A DNA stretch of 64,000 nucleotides, taken from CAUYXS01 sp965248495. GTDB lineage: Bacteria > Chloroflexota > Dehalococcoidia > Lucifugimonadales > Australimonadaceae. The position numbers were made by a program, and so were the translations under genes. Shown one piece after another: positions 40,538-49,078 of the stretch. The stretch spans positions 1,798,001 to 1,862,000 of the forward strand of contig CBDFJL010000003.1 in assembly GCA_965248495.1 (NCBI GenBank), read 5' to 3'. Under the pieces are notes generated by a model. The model had not been told where the DNA came from and did no database searches. It worked only from the letters and a program-made list of their open reading frames with translations. Numbering within the stretch: position 1 is the stretch's first letter; every line of letters starts with the position of its first letter.

Positions 40538-41812
40538 TTAGCCGCCGCCCGAGACCATCGACAGCGGGACCTCGGAGGCCGGGACGTTGTCCGGGTTGCG
40601 GAACTTGTACTCAGCATTCCGCCCGCCGAAGTGCTTCGTCACGATGAGGCGTCGCCACTGCACGACTTCCGAGTCCGTGATTGACAGCGCCTCGGGCGCC
40701 TCGTAGCTCTGGTTGTTCATCACCGCGTTGTCTTGGTTCGAGAAGTTGTACTCGATGATGTAGCGGTGGTAGGCGTAGTACAGAAAGGTCTGCAACCAGC
40801 GCTGCAGCCGGTTCTTCGGATACGTACAGTGGTAGTAGAAGAGCCGCGTCTTCTTCTCCTTCACCGGAACGCACATGCGCGTGTAGAGGTCGTAGGCGAA
40901 CTCCGTTCGGAACATGCCCGGGAGGTGGTGCCCACCGCACCATTCCGTGGTCTTCGGCTTGGGTACGTTGGCCTGAGTGCCCCGCACATTCCATTTGAAC
41001 GCCCAGGTCCAGAACCGGCGCCTGCGGCTCTTGGGCCACCTGAAGCCGAGGTCTGGGTAGTCGTCCTGGTTGGAGTTGCGCTCGGACGTGGGCCCCGGTA
41101 CCGCCGCGTCGCCGTACAGCCCACCGAAGCCATTGCCGACGAAGACGGGATGCTGGCCGCGGGCCCCGCGCGCGTAGTACTCGCCGCGGAGCACGACGAG
41201 GGCGTCGCGGTGCAGGTAGTTGACGTGGGAGTCCATCGAGTTCTCGAGTGCGACTTCCCAGTTGCAGTTCCAGTAGCCGCCACCGGCCCCGGTGCCGAAG
41301 AGCAGCAGCGACTTGTCGTCGAAAAACTCCTCTGGCACATCTTCCGTGATTGGCGCGGGAGCCTCCTCGCCGACCCAGACGAACACCATGCCGCGCAGCG
41401 TCTGCGTTGGGTAGTGGCGGGCCTGCGTGCCCGCAGTCCCACAGATGGCCGCTTCGGGTCCTTCGGAGAGAATTGCCACGTTGTTGCCTTCAACGTCGAA
41501 GGTCCAGCCGTGGTACGGGCAACTGACGTAGCCGGGCCAATGGACGTGCCCCTCTGCGAGCCGGGCGCCCCGGTGCGGGCAGATCGACGCGAGCGCTGCG
41601 ACCGCTCCGTCCTTGCCGCGAAAGACGACCAGATCGTCACCCAGCAAGGAGATTTCGATCGGCTTGCGCTTCGGTACCTTCTTGTCCTGGATCAGCGGGT
41701 ACCAGTAGTTCCTGAGCCCGAGCTTGGGTATGAGGTGCCGGATATCGCCGGAAAGCGAAGGTATTCCTTTGGGCTGAGACTCTTCCGTGCTGCGTTCGAC
41801 GGTGTCAACCAT
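40538..41812 (-). CDS. Rieske non-heme iron oxygenase (oxygenase component)
   Basis: 424 aa. Rieske 2Fe-2S motif CPHRGARLAEGH..CPYHGWTF (C-x-H, 16 residues, C-x2-H) at about 84-110; mononuclear iron region ENSMDSHVNYLHRDAL at about 190 (D..H....H). The rest has FWTWAFKWNVRGTQ and TRLFYYHCTYPKNR as in PaO/VanA-like oxygenases. ATG 41812 is chosen for the AGGAGCGAGAGA before it; an ATG five codons upstream is possible. Substrate unknown. No reductase nearby. Confidence 0.88.
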   Translation of the reverse strand: MVDTVERSTEESQPKGIPSLSGDIRHLIPKLGLRNYWYPLIQDKKVPKRKPIEISLLGDDLVVFRGKDGAVAALASICPHRGARLAEGHVHWPGYVSCPYHGWTFDVEGNNVAILSEGPEAAICGTAGTQARHYPTQTLRGMVFVWVGEEAPAPITEDVPEEFFDDKSLLLFGTGAGGGYWNCNWEVALENSMDSHVNYLHRDALVVLRGEYYARGARGQHPVFVGNGFGGLYGDAAVPGPTSERNSNQDDYPDLGFRWPKSRRRRFWTWAFKWNVRGTQANVPKPKTTEWCGGHHLPGMFRTEFAYDLYTRMCVPVKEKKTRLFYYHCTYPKNRLQRWLQTFLYYAYHRYIIEYNFSNQDNAVMNNQSYEAPEALSITDSEVVQWRRLIVTKHFGGRNAEYKFRNPDNVPASEVPLSMVSGGG

Positions 41813-42095
41813 TCTCTCGCTCCTCATGGTCGCTAGTGGCGATGTTATTCAAGCATAGGGCTGTGGCGGGGAACGAGTCAACGGTGAGCGAAACGGATAC
41901 GTTGGCTCCTTTCGACAAAGCCCACATGCCGCCGTAGGCAGGTTGGCGGTTCCAGTAACGGCGGAGCCGTTCGTCCAAGCCGTGCCACCGGTTGCCGAGC
42001 AGGACGAGGAGAGCCGCCGGGTGAACGCTGGCGTATCACTATAATGTCGCACGGTAGGGTGCGAACTCGCCGGCAAAGGAGCGGCTTCGCGACGA

Positions 42096-42830
42096 TTGAC
42101 ACGCTGGATGCTCAACAGCCGCAACGGACGGATCGTGCTTGCGGTCTTCGTTGCGCTGGCAATCCCCGTAGGGGCGGTTGCATGGTGGCTCGGCTCGCCG
42201 CTCTTCCTCGACAAGACGGTGGAGGAGGAGTTCCCGCTGGCCGCGTCGGCCCAGATCGAGGGCATGACATTGACGCGACTCGAGGTCGAAGAGCTGACTC
42301 AAGGCGCGCCCGCACCCGATGTTGAGACGATCATCGAGCGCATGACGGCCGACGTCGCGGCGCCGACGAACCAGACGGCGCTCGCTGTCACCCGAGCCGA
42401 CGCCGAGGCGATCATGGACGCCCGCGACGAGGTTGAGGAGCCGGTCGCGGAGGAGATGCCCCAGGACGACCGGGGCGGCGCCGTGGCCCTGCTGCGCGGT
42501 GAGTTCCACGACATCGATGGGGTGCATCGGGGTAGCGGTACGGCCACGGTCTACGCGCTTGCTGACGGCTCGCAGCTCCTGCGCCTGGAAAAATTCAACG
42601 GCACCAACGGGCCGGACCTCCGCGTCCTGCTCAGCGTACATCCGGACCCCGACTCGCAGTCGCAACTGAAGGGCCAGGGCTACGTGGAGCTAGCCAAGCT
42701 CAAGGGGAACATAGGAAACCAGAACTACGAAGTGCCCGCCGACATCGACGCGGCCGGGTACCGGTCGGTCGTCATCTACTGCCGGCCCTTCCACGTCCTG
42801 TTTACCGTGGCGCCGCTATCGGAGGCGTAG
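42096..42830 (+). CDS. Membrane-anchored DM13-domain protein
   Basis: 244 aa. One N-terminal helix (IVLAVFVALAIPVGAVAWWL), a Glu/Asp-rich linker, and a C-terminal DM13 domain (about 138-242): GSGTATVYALADGSQLLRLE, FNGTNGPDLRVLLS, GYRSVVIYCRPFHVLFTVAPL with the conserved single Cys. DM13 is proposed to act in redox or extracellular matrix reactions. TTG start with AAAGGAG upstream; an in-frame ATG lies at 42108. Confidence 0.8.
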   Translation: MTRWMLNSRNGRIVLAVFVALAIPVGAVAWWLGSPLFLDKTVEEEFPLAASAQIEGMTLTRLEVEELTQGAPAPDVETIIERMTADVAAPTNQTALAVTRADAEAIMDARDEVEEPVAEEMPQDDRGGAVALLRGEFHDIDGVHRGSGTATVYALADGSQLLRLEKFNGTNGPDLRVLLSVHPDPDSQSQLKGQGYVELAKLKGNIGNQNYEVPADIDAAGYRSVVIYCRPFHVLFTVAPLSEA

Positions 42831-42862
42831 CCGGACTCTCGGCTCGCGCACCGCGTGGGCCG

Positions 42863-43249
42863 CTACTTGGCGGCGAGAGGAGTCTCCGGTTCGCCCAACA
42901 GCCCTCGAACACACTGGAGGACTCGGTCGTTGGAGGCGCCCTTGAGCAAGTAATCCAGGGCACCGTAGCTCAACGCCAGATCCCGCGAGGCCCCGTTCCC
43001 ATACACGCTGAACATGGCGACCTTGGCGTGCGGGTGCAATCGCCTGATCTCCTGCAACGCCAAGACCCCGTCCATTCCCGGCATCTCAAGGTCCATTAGC
43101 ACCGCATCGGGCGCTTCGATCTCGAACAACGCGACCGCCCGCGTGCCGTCGCTGGCCTCCAGGCACTGGTAGCCGGCACTCGCCAGCAGATCGCGCACCC
43201 GGGCGCGGTGCAGCGCAATGTCATCGACGATCATGATGGTCTTGGGCAT
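42863..43249 (-). CDS. Single-domain response regulator (CheY-like)
   Basis: 128 aa receiver only: IMIVDDIALHRARV with the acidic pair, phospho-acceptor in DAVLMDLEMPGMDG, FSVYG and YLLKGAS with the conserved Lys. No output domain. Its partner kinase is not adjacent; 30 bp upstream (on its strand) is the CBS gene. Confidence 0.88.
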   Translation of the reverse strand: MPKTIMIVDDIALHRARVRDLLASAGYQCLEASDGTRAVALFEIEAPDAVLMDLEMPGMDGVLALQEIRRLHPHAKVAMFSVYGNGASRDLALSYGALDYLLKGASNDRVLQCVRGLLGEPETPLAAK

Positions 43250-43279
43250 GCCTACCTGCGCTTTCCTCGCCCCGATTGA

Positions 43280-43675
43280 TCAGTGTGCGAGGATCTGGTT
43301 GCTCCGGAGCATGTGCTTGATCAAGTCGGACCTCGAGACGACACCGACGAGGTGCGTGCCGTCGGTCACCGGCAGCCGGCGAATCCCGTGGCGCTCCAAA
43401 AGCTCCACGATCTCCTCGATGGACGCCTCGATGTCGACCGAGATCACCTTGGGCGTCATGAGCTCGGCGGCCGTGACGGACCCGAGGTCCAGCCCCGATT
43501 GGACGGCCTTGAGAATGTCCACCTCGGTGACGATGCCAACGATCGAATTCTGCTCCGGGTCCAGCACTGGGAAGCCGCTGACCTGGTTGGCGAGCAGCTG
43601 ACCCGCGACCTCGACCGCGGTCGCGGTCGTCGTAACCGAGTAAACCTTTGGTGTCATCAGGTCGCCGGCTTTCAT
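43280..43675 (-). CDS. Tandem CBS-domain protein
   Basis: 131 aa, two CBS motifs: KAGDLMTPKVYSVTTTATAV...GFPVLDPEQNSIVGIVTEVD and AELMTPKVISVDIEASIEEI...RLPVTDGTHLVGVVSRSD. Free-standing CBS pairs bind adenosyl ligands and sense energy state. GAAGGAGTAAGCC precedes the ATG. Confidence 0.9.
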   Translation of the reverse strand: MKAGDLMTPKVYSVTTTATAVEVAGQLLANQVSGFPVLDPEQNSIVGIVTEVDILKAVQSGLDLGSVTAAELMTPKVISVDIEASIEEIVELLERHGIRRLPVTDGTHLVGVVSRSDLIKHMLRSNQILAH

Positions 43676-43917
43676 GGCTTACTCCTTCGAAGTCGGCGCG
43701 AATCCGGCCGCGCTCCCATCATCTGCTGTAATGCATGTGCCAACCATCGGGGTATCTCCCATGTCTGTTGAGGGTTAGCCATCAGAGCTCGGCCAACAGG
43801 GCGTGGCAATCGCATTCGGGCGGCGCCAGCCGCGCCAGGGGGTGGAAACTCGGGTGGCGGCGCATCGGGCCTGCGTGCGCCTCCGTTCCCACTAAGCCGC
43901 CGGAGGTAGCGTAGACA

Positions 43918-44484
43918 GTGCCCCTGGCCGTGCAATTAGCCATATCGGTCCCTCTCGGCTACCTGCTGGGCTCGCTCCCGTGGGCGTACATCGCGGGCCG
44001 TCTGAATGGCGTCGACGTGGGTCGGCTGGACACGCGCATCGCGGGCGCGGCCAATGTCTTCCGTAACGTAGGCAGACGGTGGGGCGTCGCGGTCTTCGCG
44101 GGTGACGTCGCCAAGGGGCTGGCCGCGGTTGGCGTTGCGAGGGCGCTTGGCGCGGACGACGTCATGGTGTTACCCGCGGGCGCCGCCGTCGTCGTCGGCC
44201 ACTGGTTCCCCTACTGCGGCCGCTTCCCGGGCGGTGTGGGCCTGGCTACCGTCGTCGGCGTAAGCATTGGGACAGCGTGGATACCCGGGCTTGCCGCAAC
44301 GGGCTTCGGGCTGCTGGTGATCGCGGTCCTGCGCAACACCGGGGTTGGAGGTGGTATGGGGTTTGCCTTTTACTTGATCTTCGCGCTGGCGCGAGGAGAC
44401 GATTGGCGGGTCGCCGGCCTCTCGGTGGCGCTCGCCGCCGCGGTCTTGGCCAGGGCACGCTTGCGCCGGCCTCCGCCCACATGA
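43918..44484 (+). CDS. Divergent PlsY-like acyltransferase family membrane protein
   Basis: 188 aa with several membrane helices. Motif 1 region GSLPWAYIAGRLNGVDVGRL...AANVFRNVG and motif 2 region GHWFPYCGRFPGGVGLAT resemble glycerol-3-phosphate acyltransferase PlsY. The usual GSGNIGATN is AGAANV here and the GGKG lysine is replaced (GGVG), so normal acyl-phosphate-dependent catalysis is doubtful. GTG start. Confidence 0.65.
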   Translation: MPLAVQLAISVPLGYLLGSLPWAYIAGRLNGVDVGRLDTRIAGAANVFRNVGRRWGVAVFAGDVAKGLAAVGVARALGADDVMVLPAGAAVVVGHWFPYCGRFPGGVGLATVVGVSIGTAWIPGLAATGFGLLVIAVLRNTGVGGGMGFAFYLIFALARGDDWRVAGLSVALAAAVLARARLRRPPPT

Positions 44485-44515
44485 GAACGGTCGCACGATT
44501 CAGGATGGACGGCAA

Positions 44516-44545
44516 AGAGCCCTGGGAGATATCTCCCAGGGCTCT
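44516..44545. terminator. Perfect 30-bp palindrome, bidirectional terminator
   Basis: AGAGCCCTGGGAGAT and its exact complement abut, forming a 15-bp hairpin between the convergent PlsY-like and archaellin-like genes. Confidence 0.8.
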
Positions 44546-44577
44546 CACTTTGTCCCTTAGGACCGAACCGATGCCGC

Positions 44578-45192
44578 CTAGTTGAGGTCCGTGACTTTGT
44601 CGACGACGGGCGGCATGGTGCGCTCGATGGTGAGGCTTGAGCCGTCCTTGGGCTTGACCTCGATGATGAACTCGTCGCTGATGCTGAGGCGCGGCGAGGT
44701 GCCGGAGACGTCGACGGTGATCTCGAACTTCTCGCCGGACTCCAGGATGTTGTCGGAGTCGGCCTTGCCGACGGTGGCCTTGACCCAGGCCATGTCATCG
44801 ACGCTCTGGGAGGCGTCGATATAGGTGATGACAGTGGTGTGGACGGGGCTGGTCTCGTCGCCGAGGTCGCCATCGCCGTCGGCGTCGGCCGTGGTGATGA
44901 GGTTGATACCCTCACCATCGGCGGCGTTGGCCACGATGAAGACGATCTGGTCGACGTTGTCGTCGTTGTCGGTGTCCTTGGCGACGACGGGTCCAATGAT
45001 GGTCATCGAGCTTCGGACCTGCTCGAGGCCGGCGTGGACCGCCTCTTTGCCCTTCTCGGAGGAGAAGACGCCCGCGGACAAAACCGTGTACGCAAAGACC
45101 GAGGCCACCACCACGAAGGCAATCAAGATGATCGCCGTCTCCAATCCCGTAATGCCGCGCTCGTTGCGCTTCACACTCTGCAAGAGGTTCAT
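44578..45192 (-). CDS. Archaellin-like (type IV pilin class III signal) filament protein
   Basis: 204 aa. Short basic leader QSVKRNERG followed by ITGLETAIILIAFVVVASVF, AYTVLSAG, GVFSSEKGKEAV: the class III signal peptide and hydrophobic N-terminal helix of archaellins, cut before Ile by a prepilin/preflagellin peptidase. The outer domain is beta-rich with Asp-rich loops (DTDNDDNVDQI, DADGDGDLGDE) that suit calcium. ATG 45192 has GGAG nine bases ahead; ATG 45201 is an alternative. Chloroflexota are known to carry archaellum-like genes. No motor or peptidase genes in the window. Confidence 0.8.
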   Translation of the reverse strand: MNLLQSVKRNERGITGLETAIILIAFVVVASVFAYTVLSAGVFSSEKGKEAVHAGLEQVRSSMTIIGPVVAKDTDNDDNVDQIVFIVANAADGEGINLITTADADGDGDLGDETSPVHTTVITYIDASQSVDDMAWVKATVGKADSDNILESGEKFEITVDVSGTSPRLSISDEFIIEVKPKDGSSLTIERTMPPVVDKVTDLN

Positions 45193-45454
45193 CACTTTCA
45201 TCTCCAAAGCTCGGTCCGCTTTTGCTCCGAGGGCTTTTGTATCGGCCCCGGTGGAACAGGCGGCCACTGCTGGCACATCTGTGGAGCGACACGATTCGCG
45301 CCCCGTAGCCAGGCTACCGATGGAAGCCCCTGTGCATCAGAAGGAAGCCCCCAAGCGTCTTGGGGCTTAGCCCCCAAATGAGGATTAGCCTGGGGCACCG
45401 AAGTCGATGGCGATCGTGGAGCAAGTTCGGCGCGCACGGAGAGTGCAAAAGCAA

Positions 45455-45484
45455 AAGGGGCCCGGCATCTATGCCAGGCCCCTT
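45455..45484 (-). terminator. Hairpin downstream of the dioxygenase beta gene
   Basis: AAGGGGCC (45455-45462) pairs with GGCCCCTT (45477-45484), with an inner GGCA/TGCC pairing; A/T-rich tail on the minus strand (TTTTGC). Confidence 0.7.
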
Positions 45485-45508
45485 CAGGCGACGTGAGGAG
45501 TCGAAGTA

Positions 45509-46033
45509 CTAGAAGAAGACGCTAACGTTCTTGGAGAGCAGCACGTTCGCGTCGAGGATGATCGTGCGGTTGGCCACCTTCCATTCGCCGTCTACTTGGC
45601 GTAGCACGTCGTCGCGGCTGCCCGCGTAGAGGTCCTGGTCGAGCTCAAGGTGAGACTTGTAGACGAGGAACGCTGTCCTCGTCTTGACCTCGCCGTTGTC
45701 GAGGGGCTCGACGACGAGGTTGGTGATGAGATGGCGCGTCCGGGAAGGCGGGTCTTCGGCCCACGCCATGCCTGTGTCCAACCGGGCGACACGCATCTCA
45801 AGGTCTTGCTTGGACTCCTCGAGGATTGCCAGGTCACCGTAGGCGGTGATTTCTCTGGCTAGGTCCTTGCGGTAGACATTCTTGCGCCGGGGCATGAAGT
45901 AGAAGATGTCCTCGGTGAAGATGTCGAGCCACTGCTTGAACTTGCGGTCGTCCAGCAGCCAGGCTTCGTTGGTGTAGAACTGCATCAACTCGTACCAGAG
46001 ATCGCGCTGGGTCGCTATTGCTGGTGCCGCCAT
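45509..46033 (-). CDS. Aromatic-ring-hydroxylating dioxygenase, beta subunit
   Basis: 174 aa SnoaL/NTF2-fold subunit: QFYTNEAWLLDDRKFKQWLD, IFYFMPRRKN, RTRHLITNLVVEP and KTRTAFLVYKSHLELDQDLYAG. Pairs with the alpha subunit 53 bp upstream in the same operon. GAGGGAG site before ATG 46033; longer upstream frames overlap the alpha gene antisense and are rejected. Confidence 0.9.
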   Translation of the reverse strand: MAAPAIATQRDLWYELMQFYTNEAWLLDDRKFKQWLDIFTEDIFYFMPRRKNVYRKDLAREITAYGDLAILEESKQDLEMRVARLDTGMAWAEDPPSRTRHLITNLVVEPLDNGEVKTRTAFLVYKSHLELDQDLYAGSRDDVLRQVDGEWKVANRTIILDANVLLSKNVSVFF

Positions 46034-46086
46034 GGAACTCCCTCGCTTCCGTGATGTCGCCTCGCACCTGGGCCGGGTGGTACCGG

Positions 46087-47430
46087 CTAGCCGTGCAGAG
46101 TGGCGGTGCCTTCGAAGTCCGCAGTGATGGGGTCGACGTGGATGTCCGCCCAGCTGTCGGCGTTCATGAACTCCTCCCACCGGGTGTAGAAGCCCCTCTG
46201 GTTGCTCTCGGAGATGTAGCTCTCCGAGACCTCGCCGACGTACGCGTCGTGCTTGCCAGAGCGACCGACGCCCATGGAGAGATTGGCGGCGTACTTGCGG
46301 GCGATGGGGCTGCGGCTCGCCTGGGTCACCGAGCGCCAGTTGTCGATGTCGTCCTGCTCGAACATACCGGCGGCCCCGTTGTTGCCGCTCAGGCCCCAGC
46401 GGAGCCACGTCTTGATGTCTTCCGGTGCGTCCTTCTCGATGATGACGAAGTGCCAGAACTCGGTGGCGAGAGGGCCACGCGGGTGCGCCAGACGGAACCC
46501 CAGCACGCCGTTCGGGAACAGGCTGTGGTTCCCGAGGCGCAAGTTCCTCGCTCTCAGCGAGCCGAGCCGCTTCTCGACCTCGGGCAACGTCTCTAGCTGA
46601 TGCTCCTCGAAGCGATGGCGGTTGTCCGCTGTCATCCCATGCCCCGCCCGCGGCGTCTTCTCGTCCGTTTCGCCGATGGTGAGGCTGTGACCGTTCACGA
46701 ACAGATGCTTTTGGGTCGTGCTCTCGAACATCTCCTGCTGTGACGATCGCGGGGTGCCGAGGATCTTGTTCTTGGCCAACATGCTGGACAGGTGCGTCAC
46801 GGGGACGTGGTAGTTGTCGGAGCAGTTGTCCACCGGCGTCTTCCAGTTCACCGGCTCGATCCACTTCTGGGGGCCGAGGGCGATGGTGCCGCCGTCGCGC
46901 CGGTTGAAGGACAGGTCCAGGTACCAGCGGGCGTCGCCGAGGTAGGCCTCGAGGGTCGGGGCCTCCTGGTCCCACGTGGCGAAGACGATGCCGGCGTAGG
47001 TGTCCACCTTCGCCTCGATGAGGTGCAGCTCGTCCTTGTCGAGGCAGTTGTAGTAGACCTGCTCCTCGCCGGGGACGTGCGCCAGGCTACCGTCGCTGGA
47101 GTAGGTCCAGCCGTGGTAGGTGCACATGAAGCTTTTGGCGTTGCCGTCGTCGGCGCGGATGATGCGGTTGCCGCGATGGCGGCACATGTTGAGGAAGGCG
47201 TGGAGCTTGCCGGTGTGGTCGCGGGTGAGGATGACGGGGTCCTCGCCCATGTAGGTGTGGAAGAAGTCGTTGAGGTTGGGGACGAGGCTGGTGTGGCCGA
47301 TCATCAGCCACGCGCGGCCGAAGATCTTCTCGAGCTCCTCCTGGTAGACATCTTCATCGACGAAGATGTTCCTGCTGAGAGCTCCCGTTCGCGGGTCGAG
47401 GGCTTGGTACTTCTTGTCGATAGCAACCAT
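46087..47430 (-). CDS. Aromatic-ring-hydroxylating dioxygenase, alpha subunit
   Basis: 447 aa. Rieske site CRHRGNRIIRADDGNAKSFM CTYHGWTY (about residues 80-105), mononuclear iron site VDNCSDNYHVPVTH (about 205-218, Asp/His/His) preceded by WIEPVNWKTP. Contains YYNCLDKDELHLIEAKVD and a helix-grip C-terminal domain. ATG 47430 has GGAGGC ahead. With the beta subunit and a divergent alpha/beta hydrolase it suggests aromatic ring attack; reductase and ferredoxin are elsewhere. Confidence 0.92.
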   Translation of the reverse strand: MVAIDKKYQALDPRTGALSRNIFVDEDVYQEELEKIFGRAWLMIGHTSLVPNLNDFFHTYMGEDPVILTRDHTGKLHAFLNMCRHRGNRIIRADDGNAKSFMCTYHGWTYSSDGSLAHVPGEEQVYYNCLDKDELHLIEAKVDTYAGIVFATWDQEAPTLEAYLGDARWYLDLSFNRRDGGTIALGPQKWIEPVNWKTPVDNCSDNYHVPVTHLSSMLAKNKILGTPRSSQQEMFESTTQKHLFVNGHSLTIGETDEKTPRAGHGMTADNRHRFEEHQLETLPEVEKRLGSLRARNLRLGNHSLFPNGVLGFRLAHPRGPLATEFWHFVIIEKDAPEDIKTWLRWGLSGNNGAAGMFEQDDIDNWRSVTQASRSPIARKYAANLSMGVGRSGKHDAYVGEVSESYISESNQRGFYTRWEEFMNADSWADIHVDPITADFEGTATLHG

Positions 47431-47598
47431 GCGAGCCTCCAGGTAGCTGGCCCTAGGGCACAGCACAACGATGTCGCGGGTCCGTAAAGTATAGCGGCTC
47501 ACGCCGGTGGCGTGCAGCCGCCAATGGTCGGCTGCAATTGACAATCGGCCAGAGCCACGTACCCTTCCTCCTCGCGACGCGGCCGCCAGGAGAGGAAC

Positions 47599-48456
47599 AT
47601 GACGAGCGTATTTGACATCAGCGCCGACCTGACCGAGGCAGGGACCAGCAAAACCGTTGAGGCCAACGGGATGCCCGTTCACTACCATGAAGCGGGCGAG
47701 GGAGAGCCGGTGGTGTTCCTGCATTCCTATGGCCCCGGCTCGACCGGGTGGATCACCTTCCACAAGGTGCTCGGCGAGTTCTCGAAGCACTTCAGGTGCA
47801 TTCTCATGGATCTGCCCAACTTCGGCAGGTCCGGCCCCGTGGTGTTCAACGAGCCGATTCACAACCTTCAGGCGGACACGGCCCTCGCTCTTCTGGACAA
47901 GCTGGGTATCCAGAAGGCCTCGTTCGTCGGCAATTCCCAGGGTGGCCAGTCGTCCATGGTCTTCGCGGCCCACTACCCGGACCGGATCAACAAACTGGTT
48001 TTCGGCGGTGCCCACATCGTCACCGGTGGCGACAACTACATGCTGGCCAACAAGCCGTCCGAGGGCAGCCGTGCGACCCGCGTGGTCATGGATGACCCCT
48101 CCAAGGAGAACTTCCGCCGCTACCTCAGCGTTCACCTCGACGACCAGGACCTGGTCACCGACGAATTGGTTGACTACGTGCACGGTGTCCACACCGGCCG
48201 CGCGGACCATGCGGAGGCCCGTGCGAAGTCCGTCAGCACGTACTACGACCACACGCAGGACATCCATGCCGTGACGGCACCCACCATGCTCTTGCACGGG
48301 CGCTACGACCGCATGGTCGCGCTCGAGGTCAGCCTCGCGGCCCTCAACCACATCGCCGACACGCGCATGGTGATCCTGAATCACTGCGGACACTGGCCGC
48401 CGTACGAGAAGCCCGAGGAGTACACCTCCTTCGTCTTGAACTTCCTGAAGAGCTAG
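47599..48456 (+). CDS. Alpha/beta hydrolase, meta-cleavage-product-hydrolase-like
   Basis: 285 aa. Oxyanion strand PVVFLHSYGPGSTGW, nucleophile elbow GNSQGGQSS (Ser), acid LHGRYDRM (Asp) and base NHCGHWPPYE (His). Length and HSYGPGSTGW fit the MhpC/BphD group hydrolysing ring-cleavage products. AGGAGAGG site. It is divergent from the dioxygenase pair (168-bp shared promoter region), which supports a common aromatic pathway. Confidence 0.85.
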   Translation: MTSVFDISADLTEAGTSKTVEANGMPVHYHEAGEGEPVVFLHSYGPGSTGWITFHKVLGEFSKHFRCILMDLPNFGRSGPVVFNEPIHNLQADTALALLDKLGIQKASFVGNSQGGQSSMVFAAHYPDRINKLVFGGAHIVTGGDNYMLANKPSEGSRATRVVMDDPSKENFRRYLSVHLDDQDLVTDELVDYVHGVHTGRADHAEARAKSVSTYYDHTQDIHAVTAPTMLLHGRYDRMVALEVSLAALNHIADTRMVILNHCGHWPPYEKPEEYTSFVLNFLKS

Positions 48457-48821
48457 CCGGGCCCGCAGCACACTCGGTGCTTCCCGGCGCTGAACTGGCC
48501 GACGTCGATGATTTGAAGGCGTGGCCTTTGGCCTTGCGCGCTCGGTCGGCGGCGCCAATATCGGCTAGGCGGCCTGCTCGCTACCCTCCAATCATTGCCC
48601 GGGTCGGCCCTCTGGGCTGAAAACGGACGCCAAAGTGGAGCAAAATTTACGTCTATCTTGACCGGTACGCCCATTGCTACTCGGTGCCTGAGCGTGTTCA
48701 CTACACTCCGAGGCGCCCCTTAAAGGGGCAGCGCCCGGCTAAGCTTCGTCTTGGTGGAGCCTGGCCTAGGGCCCTACCCCACTGAGTAAGCGTCAACCAA
48801 CCGACCGCTAGGAGACAAAAC
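48457..48821. other. Intergenic stretch, no gene seen
   Basis: 365 bp. Contains a CCCCTTAAAGGGG hairpin (about 48716-48728) and, just before the DUF5679 gene, an AGGAGA ribosome site. No tRNA or convincing small ORF. Confidence 0.6.
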
Positions 48822-48971
48822 ATGGAGACGAACGAGCACTACTGCGTGAAGTGCAAGGCGGCGCGGGTCCCCAACAACGTCAGGCAAGACTCAACGAAGA
48901 CGAAGAACGGCAGAACCATGGAGCGTGGGGTCTGCCCCGTCTGCTCGACCAACACCGCTCGGATTCGATAG
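48822..48971 (+). CDS. DUF5679 small zinc-ribbon protein
   Basis: 49 aa. HYCVKCKAARVP...KTKNGRTMERGVCPVC STNTARIR is the DUF5679 pattern, two CxxC knuckles. Close relatives are annotated as small zinc-binding proteins of unknown function in Chloroflexota and Actinobacteria. Followed by a strong terminator. Confidence 0.85.
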   Translation: METNEHYCVKCKAARVPNNVRQDSTKTKNGRTMERGVCPVCSTNTARIR

Positions 48972-49020
48972 CCGCCGGTTCGGGGCAGGCCCTGACCGGG
49001 GCGAGGCTGCCCCATCCGCA

Positions 49021-49062
49021 CACGAAGAGACGGCCGGCGCATGCGCCGGCCGTCTCTTCGTG
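49021..49062. terminator. Perfect 42-bp palindrome, terminator
   Basis: 21-bp arms (CACGAAGAGACGGCCGGCGC...) meet without a loop base. It lies between the convergent DUF5679 and response-regulator genes and would act in both directions. Confidence 0.9.
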
Positions 49063-49078
49063 TGCCGTGAAAGCTCGG

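Noticed and set aside
43672..43779. 36-codon frame ending in the CBS gene's ATG
   Set aside because: No ribosome site or similarity; overlap of four bases alone is weak evidence.
45240..45330. Plus-strand TAGCCAGGCTACCGATGG resembling the 3' end of a c-di-GMP-I riboswitch
   Set aside because: The expected ACGCAAAGCC half is not present upstream in the right order and no plus-strand gene follows; the match reduces to a simple 6-bp hairpin.
46034..46975. N-terminal extension of the dioxygenase beta frame
   Set aside because: Overlaps the alpha subunit on the same strand and is Arg/Pro-rich nonsense; the true start has a GAGGGAG site at 46033.
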